11,924 nucleotides of DNA, taken from positions 1 through 11,924 of the forward strand of contig RXOD01005933.1 of assembly GCA_005223375.1 (NCBI GenBank), read 5' to 3'. Both the position numbers and the translations under genes were made by a program. The stretch comes from Amoebophrya sp. AT5.2 (taxonomy: Eukaryota > Sar > Dinophyceae > Syndiniales > Amoebophryaceae). Of this stretch, positions 1-7,100 are shown piece by piece (the stretch's first letter is position 1; every line of letters begins with the position of its first letter). The notes under the pieces were generated by a model. It did no database searches. It saw nothing but the letters and a program-made list of their open reading frames with translations, and was not told where the DNA came from.

Positions 1-78
1 CGCCACCTAGTGCAGTCCGCCACTAAAGGAGACCCATCACGAAGTACTTACCATTTGCCCACTTACCAGCTGGTCCGG

Positions 79-877
79 TCATATTAGGCCCGCGGGGTTC
101 TTGTGATGGTCCTTGCTGCACACGGTGAGGAGGCTCCCGGCGAGAAACTTGCTCTGCAGCTTGCCAAAGTCGAAGGGCTCCGAAACGCGGTCCAGACAAC
201 CACCGGACATCTCCACCAGGGCGGATTCGAAGGCTGAAATCATCCATGCGAATCAATAAACATTAACATTTTTGGTTTGTTTCCTTGTTCCCAGTCCCAC
301 GACAAAAGAAAGGATCCCAGCATCCGGAACCTACTTTCTTCCAGACTCAAGCAGTACTTACCCTGCATTCCGTTTTCCTCGAAATGCGTGTTCATCGCCT
401 CGTAGCTGCTGAAGTTTTTTGCGAAGGCTTTTTCCAGCATGGGCGCCCACAACTCGACGTTCGAGACGTCCGCCGGCACATTCGTGTCCAGCGCTACGGA
501 CTTCCACTCGAAGCCCTGGAAGAACTGCAGCACCAGGAGTCCGCTGCTCCTCCAGTGTACGTTTAGGTCCGTCTGGAATATCCTGGACAGCAGGTCCGGC
601 CGCGTCGCGATTATTGTGAGCGCCGCCGTGAGAAACTTGTTCCCCGAGACGGAGCTGGCCTTCACGTCGGACACCGGCTTGCCCTCCGGAAAGATGCACG
701 CGGACTGGGAGGGCGGCTGCCAGGACGAGACGGAGCCCGCCTTCAGACTAGCCTCGCAGGTGTACAGCGAAGAGTGCGTCGGCGGGAATCGAGGGTCCTC
801 GAAGGCCGCGCCCGTGGAAATGGACTTCTCGAGTATCCGTTGCAGCTCTGGCACGCTCGGCTCGGGGATGCTCTCGG
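79..877 (-). other. Calpain-type (C2 family) protease core domain, catalytic Cys replaced by Lys
   Basis: Two exons (877-362 and 233-79) joined by a phase-1 intron encode the region. Between the Gly of the active-site block and the Pro of RPDLL, the sequence aligns without gaps to the family pattern GDCWFLSALAxLAxRP. Lys (codon 638-636) stands where the nucleophilic Cys belongs, and there is no Cys in that segment. Further family landmarks are the W-containing ELW/LEKAFAK helix, SYEAM, and GSLLTVCS before the expected GHAYS block. The in-frame TGA at 81-79 comes before any His or Asn of the catalytic triad. Assignment to the calpain fold rests on motif order rather than a database search. Confidence 0.7.
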
Positions 878-3389
878 CTGTTCGTTTTTACCGGGCGGGA
901 GTTCAAGTTCATCCATGTTCTTGTAGTAAGTACTGCTTTTACTAGGCGGGTTGTGCTTTTGCTACAGCTAGAGCTACTCACTGGACGACGATGCCCTGCT
1001 TTTGGCCTTCACTGTGACAATATGTACCGAAAGACGTCGCAAGTCAAGTATTAAGTTGTACCTGGATTTGGATATCTTTCTGTCGATCCCACCTTTTCTT
1101 GTCGAATCTGCGCGACCTCTTTTCGTGCCTTTTTCGACCGCTGCACAGCCTGCATGCGGGTCGCGGCTGCATCGCCTGCCTCGCCGAGCGTAGCCGCCCA
1201 GGCGGCGAGAGCCTCCGGGGACTCGTCCGAGCTCGGGATGGCTTCCTCTTGTGCCACGGCCGCCTGCTCGGCGGCATTCGCCTGAAGATGAGACATTTTT
1301 TTATCCATTTCATGATAACACAACATCAATTCGTAGCACTGACTGGTACTAACTTAAACTTTCCAACACCAACGGCCAAGTTCTTGTACTATGTATACGT
1401 GTAGTAAGTGAGTACCTCCTGCAGTTGTTTTCGCAATTCTTCCACCTCTTTCTTTGCTTGTTTTGCTCTTTGTCTTGCTTGCATTTTTGTGGCTGCGGAC
1501 TCACCTTTGTCTCCCAATTCTGCTGTCCATGCTGCCAAGGCTTCCGGTGATTCCTCATCCACCTCTCCCGCGCCCCCACCGCCGCCGGCATCACCCTTCT
1601 CCGCCTCGTTTTGCGCAGCCGCGATTCGTGCTCGGATTTCATCGACCTCTTTCTTTGCCTGCTTCGCTCTTTGTCTGGCTTGCATCTTTGCGGCGGCGGC
1701 GTCGCCGCGCGCACCCAGTTCCGCAGTCCACTTGGCCAGTTCCTCGGGTGATTCCGGATCGATCTCCTGAGCAGCATGTGCGATGGCGGTTTCCTTCTCC
1801 GCTTGCACCTCAGCGTCCGCGAGCTTCTTGCGCATCTCTTCTACCTCTCTCTTGGCCTGGAGTGGATCGAGTTTTTATTTCGCCAACATAAAAAATTTCA
1901 ATACAAACTGCATGTTGCACGTACAACTGTAAGCGGTTTCCAGTTCGTTGCTTTCGAGATCAATTTGATCAAAAATATAATTCTAATTCATTGGTTTACG
2001 GTCGTTGATGTAACTGACAAACGATCATCATCATGCACCTGCTTTGCTCTTTGCCTTGCCTGCATTTTTGTCGCTGCGGCGTCACCTTTATCACCCAACT
2101 GTGCTGTCCACGCGGCCAGCTCCTCGGGTGATTCGCCTTCGCCCGAAGCGGATCCTGCTTCTGGTGCAGCTGCGGCGGCCTCGGCTTCGGCCTGGGAGGA
2201 CATGAAAGGGATCTTCAAATCATGTTGAAGGCGGGTCGATACTCAATCATCGCGAGAACAAGAGCGACAGCTTCCACCAGCAAGATGTGTCGTCGATCTA
2301 TTCTGTCTATCTCTATCACTGAAATATTAATATGTTCGCAGAAAAATAATACCTTTGCCAGCTTTGCTCGCATATCGTCGACTTCCTTCTTTGCTTGTTT
2401 CGCCCGCATTTTAGATTGCATCTTGATGGCTGCGGCGTCACCTTTATCCCCGAGCTCAGCCGTCCATTTTGCGAGCTCCTCGGGACTATCTGGATCGACT
2501 TCTATTGCGGCAGCAGTGTCGGTCACGGCCTTTTCCATTGCCTGGTCTTCGGCGGTCTGGGCCTCCGCAAGCTTTCTCCGAACCTCCTCAACTTCTTTCT
2601 TGGCCTGAGACAAAGCGAGTTTTGCAATACATAGGTACTCGAAGTACATCAACAATCTTGAAACACATGTGATTACTTTAAAAATATAGCCCAGCAGCAG
2701 CGAACATGACGAGTGCGATCCGATCACTCGAAAGAAATAAACAATTCAATGACATTCATTTAGGGATCAATAGGGTAACTAGTATGTACGGGTATAACAT
2801 CAACTTAAACACGAACTACACGAACTTGAACTACCACTACGAAAGACGAGTCCGAATCGTACCTGCTTTGCTCGCTGTCTGGCCTGCATTTTTGTTGCGG
2901 CGGCGTCACCTTTATCACCGAGAGAAGCTGTCCATGCGGCTAGTTCCTCTGGGGACTCGCCGTCCACTGGGCCTGCTGCGTCCTCCGCAGCCGCTGCGTC
3001 GTTTTCTGCCTGGTATCGATGGAGTGGTGGTACAAGTAAAAAAGTTTTTTAGTTGTGCTGATCATTATATGTTTTGTGAAGTACAAGTAGGTTGATCTTC
3101 ATCAGGTGGAGGTTCAAATCTGTCAGTGCTGTACGTAGGTTCGCTGGGAACAAGGTTCAGCTTCGAAGCCTTCAGATTCTTGTGGGAATTACAAAAATAT
3201 GATGATCGTCACATAGTTCTTCATTCTATACTTTACAAGTACCGCTGCGAGCTGTTGTCTCAACGCGTCGACTTCTTTCTTCGCCTGTTTCGCCCGCATT
3301 CGGGACTGGAGTGCCGTGGCGGCCTGGTCGCCCTTTTCTCCTAGCTCGGCCCCCCACGCGGCGAGTTCTTCTGGCGACTCACCAGACAT
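79..3389 (-). CDS. IQ-like repeat array fused to an inactive, truncated calpain-type protease core (nine exons)
   Basis: Exons on the minus strand are 3389-3243, 3009-2863, 2604-2353, 2191-2039, 1856-1416, 1281-1062, 1011-982, 877-362 and 233-79. Together they give 2061 nt, 686 residues plus TGA, with every junction in frame and every intron GT-AG. Residues 1 to about 453 are seven modules with IQ-like helices, presumably binding calmodulin or a related EF-hand protein. Residues 454-463 are a Ser/Lys/Ala-rich linker. From about residue 489 the sequence follows the calpain core in order: FEDPRFP, a W..P segment, GNKF in place of GDCW, RPDLLSRIF, an ELWxxxLEKAFAK segment, SYEAM and MSGG. The start is the ATG after ATCAAG at 3389; the frame stays open upstream for 22 codons to a TGA, so an earlier exon is possible. 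Catalysis is not expected; a scaffold or sensor role is inference. Exon structure is my own splice prediction, and fusion into one transcript is likely but unproven. Confidence 0.72.
234..361 (-). other. Intron 8, inside the calpain-like core
   Basis: This 128-nt phase-1 intron has a strong donor (ggtaagtact) and a pyrimidine-containing acceptor (gatttcag). Removing it joins SYEAMNTHFEENGMQ to AFESALVEMSGG, which restores calpain-like order across the junction. Confidence 0.8.
878..1061 (-). other. Introns 6 and 7 surrounding a 30-nt micro-exon
   Basis: Intron 6 is 1061-1012 (50 nt, gtacaa to cacag). The micro-exon 1011-982 encodes VKAKSRASSS plus one base. Intron 7 is 981-878 (104 nt, gtgagt to aacag). 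Both introns are phase 1, matching intron 8, so the frame passes unbroken from the repeat array into the calpain-like part. The micro-exon is inferred from frame, phase and splice sites only. Alternative acceptors exist nearby, so its exact ends are less sure than those of the larger exons. Confidence 0.5.
1062..3377 (-). repeat. Seven tandem modules of about 65 residues, each with an acidic W-containing element and an IQ-like helix
   Basis: Modules begin at residues 5, 68, 138, 203, 269, 336 and 401 (DNA positions 3377, 2955, 2487, 2131, 1751, 1550 and 1221), a spacing of 63 to 70 residues. Each opens with SPEELAxWxAELGxxGDxAA or a close variant. It continues into a basic helix such as KMQARQRAKQAKKEV, then into VEELRKQL-type heptads. 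MQxxxRAxxxKK fits the IQ consensus (I/L/V)QxxxRGxxx(R/K), with Met for the aliphatic residue and Ala for Gly. Linkers between modules are rich in Ala and Glu and vary in length. Calmodulin-type binding follows from the IQ family; the W-containing lead-in is not one I recognise. Confidence 0.85.
1282..3242 (-). other. Introns 1-5 of the repeat-array gene, all phase 0
   Basis: The introns are 3242-3010, 2862-2605, 2352-2192, 2038-1857 and 1415-1282 (233, 258, 161, 182 and 134 nt). Donors read gtactt, gtacga, gtatta, gtgcat and gtactc; every acceptor ends in AG and the next exon begins with GC. All are AT-rich with in-frame stops or non-repeat sequence, whereas flanking exon sequence matches the repeat consensus up to the splice sites. 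Introns 2 and 4 fall at the same codon boundary of their modules (RAKQ, then AKKE or AKRE). Confidence 0.8.
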
Positions 3390-4187
3390 CTTGATGAAGT
3401 CAATCTCTGGCTCTGCCTCAATACCAAAAGAGTACGAGTATGCGCCGGCAGATGGCGCGTTTCATCGATAGCTGTGCCGTAGCTCTAACGACTCTGCCCT
3501 TCTAGCGGTGACGAGCGCTCTGTTGTGATGAAGGTCTTTTTAAGTAAGTCGTGCATGATAGGTTTTCGAATTTTGTAGAAGCAAGTAGTTTGTTAGTCTT
3601 AGTTCTCGTCGCAGAGGAAACTGCCAGGCATGCCTGCAACTGCAACAAGTACAAGAACATACAACCCACTCTCTATTAGATTACATTCAGAACTGATCCT
3701 CGATAAAGCTCCCACCCCCTCCCACGTCCGCGTTTTTCCCATCAGCCTGTCCATCGCGAAGTAGCAGTAGGTCCCGTCCCACCAATGTACGATCAAGAAC
3801 AAGACGTAAAACTATACTTTTACTATACCAACACAGTAGAGATTGAGATCGATGTAAAAGTAACGTGACAGACACAGATTCATAGTGCGGGATGTAAGCG
3901 AGTCCGTGCTTAAACCGTGAGGAGCCAGTACTCAGACTCTTTGAACGACTGCATTCTCTGTTGTTGTTTTCGCGGACGAAGACGACGCAGAACCAAAACG
4001 AAAAGCCGAGCTACGCCAAAAGACGGGCGCGCATTGACGGTTGAAGACTTCTTGTTTTGATGTAACAAACAGGCCTGCAACCGCAACGAGGACGAGCCCT
4101 TTGTTCAGCGAACATCAAACACGCCGCAGAGTTGTGCAAGAACGTGTGGAAGATGCACGAAGAAACGGATTTGCCTTTTCATCTCCC
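3390..4187. other. Intergenic spacer between the helicase 3' end and the repeat-array gene 5' end
   Basis: About 800 nt without a recognisable gene. It should hold the 3' UTR of the upstream helicase gene and the promoter/5' UTR of the repeat-array gene, but no clear polyadenylation or promoter motif could be assigned. Two short stretches (about 3632-3655 and 4073-4096) are near copies of each other. A minus-strand ATG at 3660 opens a 51-codon frame with a hydrophobic start resembling a signal peptide; it is too short and unsupported to call a gene. Confidence 0.55.
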
Positions 4188-7100
4188 TCAAGCAGTTTTC
4201 TCGTTTTCTTCGGCAGCATTCCGTTGCTGCGCTGTGGAAGGCGCGTCCGGCTCGCGCTCTGATTCCGCACGGAGCGCTTCCGCAGACAATTGCGTTACTC
4301 TGTTCAATAACTCTTTCACGTTCTCGAGTTCTTGCTGTGACATACACCCTCCGAGCCCCCGTAGAAAGCCCGTCTCCGCCACAATTTTTGCCGCAGCAGC
4401 TGCCAGTACCTGTTCCCATTTGTCTGGGTGGTACCGGCGCACGCACTGCTGCAAGAACTTTTTCGTGACCTCGGACGGAACCGCAGGGTGCACCAGTTCG
4501 CACGGGTCCGGCAGCCCGTTGCGGTTTTTCGGCGGCCACGGAATGGCGCGGAGCTTTTGCGCCGCCTCATAGGGATTGGAGATCACCCAATTCCGCTTTC
4601 GATGCTGGTCCCACAGCGAATCATGCTGCTTTCGCAAGTTGTCCACAGTGTTGGGATCGATGCTGCGTCGGAATGCCCTACCGCCGGTTCTAGTACAGCG
4701 CGGAGGCTCCTGCTCGTCCTCCGCGTGGTCATGATTATAGTCGTCTTCACTCGCAGATGGGTTTTCTTCCCGCAGTTGTAGCAATTTGAAAAAGAGCCAT
4801 ACTTTCGCCGAGCAACGCACCATTCGTTTTGCCCGCGTCACAGCAACATACAGAAGATTCATCGCTTCGACGTGGCCCGACGTGCGGCATTCCTTCAATT
4901 GTGGGAGCCCGTTACACGCGTCCTTTTCCGCGTCGCTTCCGTCGCCATCTGCGTCTTTTCGGCCTTCTTCGTTCTCATTGGCTTTGTCGCAATCGTTCGG
5001 GAAGTGCTTTTTTGTTTTTCTTTCCCACGGGTACTGCTTCTGTGAATCCACGTCCACCAGGACGTGGAAGTCGGCCGCTAAGTAGAGACACTCGTTGAAT
5101 TCCATTCCCTTCAAGGCATGCACCGTGCCCAGCTTCACCTCCCAGTTGTCGTCTGAATGCACCTCCTGCAGGCCTGCGAGCACCTCCTCTGTTTTTTCTC
5201 CATACTGTTGGATCAGCCACAGCCTCGTCGCGGCTTGGGAAAATTGGAACTCGCTGCAGTATTCGAGCAGCTCATCAAAACTGTCGAATTCCTCCGTATC
5301 GAAGCGAACGATCGGGGGCTTGGAAGTAGAACTGGACGCGGCCGTTTTCTGTTTCTTGCGCGGTGGACGTCGAGGAGATGATGACGGCGATGGGCTTGCT
5401 TGCTGATTTATTTCATCTTCTTGGTTCGTTCTGGCTTCTGGACGAGAAAGGCGAGGCAGCTCCTTCTGCCGCCCCTGCCCCCGCTGCAGCTGCGCCAAAG
5501 CGGCCGTCGCCTCGTCCTGGCCCGTGACCATGCCTGGGTCTTCGGGAACAGCTCCGTCCAGATCAGAATCGTCGTCCACATCCAGTCCCAGAATCGGGGA
5601 GCTAGTTTTTCGGTCCTGATCTCCTTCTGTTTCTTCCCGCTCGGCATCCGTTCCTGCTTCCTGTCCCTGTGCGTCTGTTCTGTTTTTTTCTTTCTGTTTC
5701 TGGCAATACAGGTACAGAGCCACGAAGGACTTGTACTGGTTGTCCCAGCGCATGTATGTCCGCATCCCGCCTGCCCCCCGCTTCGGAGGAGCGCCAGAAC
5801 CGCCCCTATTTGGTGTGGTATGCGTCGAACCAGGACGGCTCGCGCCTCCGAAACTTGACGCCTGGCTGTCATGAAAATCATCACCAGCTCCACAGAAAAC
5901 CCCAGATCCAGGTCCAGTTGATCCGCCGGTGTTGACCCCGGCCGCCCCAGCTGCGGGGGCGGCTTTGGATCCCGCGCCCCCTGCTCCGCCTCCGTCCTCG
6001 TCGCTCTTGTCCACGAATTTCCATCTCGGCCACCGTCCCAGAATCCCCTGAAAATCGAACAGGGCGTCTACCAGCCCTTTGTTCGACCGCGCACACACGA
6101 CCATGCGGTCCCGTGCGAGAATCTCCGCGAGCTGTTTTGGGCGAAAGTTTTCCACGCTCTCGTCCTGCACTGTCGCGACGCCCGAAATCTTGCTTGAGTC
6201 CGGCGTTCCCGGGGCGGATCGCGCGACGTGGTTAAGCAGTCGCTGTGCGAACTCACCCACCAACGGCCCGAAACGAAACGACTGCGACAGCGGGAAGTCT
6301 TTCACCGCCGGCGTCTGCTCGAAGTCCTTCTTGGCTCCCCGCCACGCGTAGATTCGCTGGTGCTGGTCACCGAGGAGGTACGCGGCGCAGTGCGGCTGGT
6401 GCTTCCAAAAAAGAGCGGCCTGGCAGGGCGTCATGTCCTGGCACTCGTCCACGATCATGTAGTCGTAGTTTTCGTACCCCGTCACCGTGCAGTTCTTGTC
6501 GGAGGACGAGCACCGCAACCAAAACTTGTCGCGGCCACGGGGTTTCACCAGTTTCGCGTCCGGGTGCAGGTAGCAATACTGCTCGTTATTTTTTCCCAAA
6601 TTCGGCTCCTGCAGCTGAAACGCCTTCAGGTACGCGTCGTGCGGAATCGCGCTGACCCCAGCGTTTGTGTTCGCGAAGTTTTTCTTGTCGCGACCGGGCA
6701 CCTCCTCGCCATCCGGAATGAACTTTGGACCTTTCCTGCGCAGCAGCAGGCTGTTCCTCTCTTGTCCAGCGTCGGTCATCCACCACCAGATCTTCTTCGC
6801 CACGAATGCCCACAGCGCGTTGGCTTTCTTCGCGATGTCCTCAGCGTTGAAGCAGCGCTTCCACCGGGATTTCGAGCCAGCCTGCAGGTCCGCGGCGAGC
6901 ACGTGGGCTTTGCTCTTGACTTTTGTCGTGTCGCCCTGGCAAAACCGCGCGAAAGCCAGCAGCACCAACTGCGTCACGCTGCCGACGGCCTTTTTCACTT
7001 TTTTTTCTTTTCTGAGAAACGCAGCCCTCTCGGCCTCGTCGACCCACGCGAACTCTCTCGGGCAATCGTAGGACTTCAGCGGCCCGTTAGAAAGCTTCTC

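Noticed and set aside
1..256. Alternative minus-strand frame through the last exon that avoids the TGA
   Set aside because: It loses the calpain-like match (FESALVEMSGG, GSLLTVCS) and would need a frame shift at the intron 8 acceptor.
1408..1770. Plus-strand Ser/Ala/Cys-rich frame resembling a cysteine-patterned repeat protein
   Set aside because: It is the reverse complement of repeat modules 5 and 6; the periodicity belongs to the minus-strand gene.
4105..4539. Minus-strand Arg/Cys-rich frame at the helicase 3' end
   Set aside because: Out-of-frame overlap with the helicase C-terminus; no independent support.
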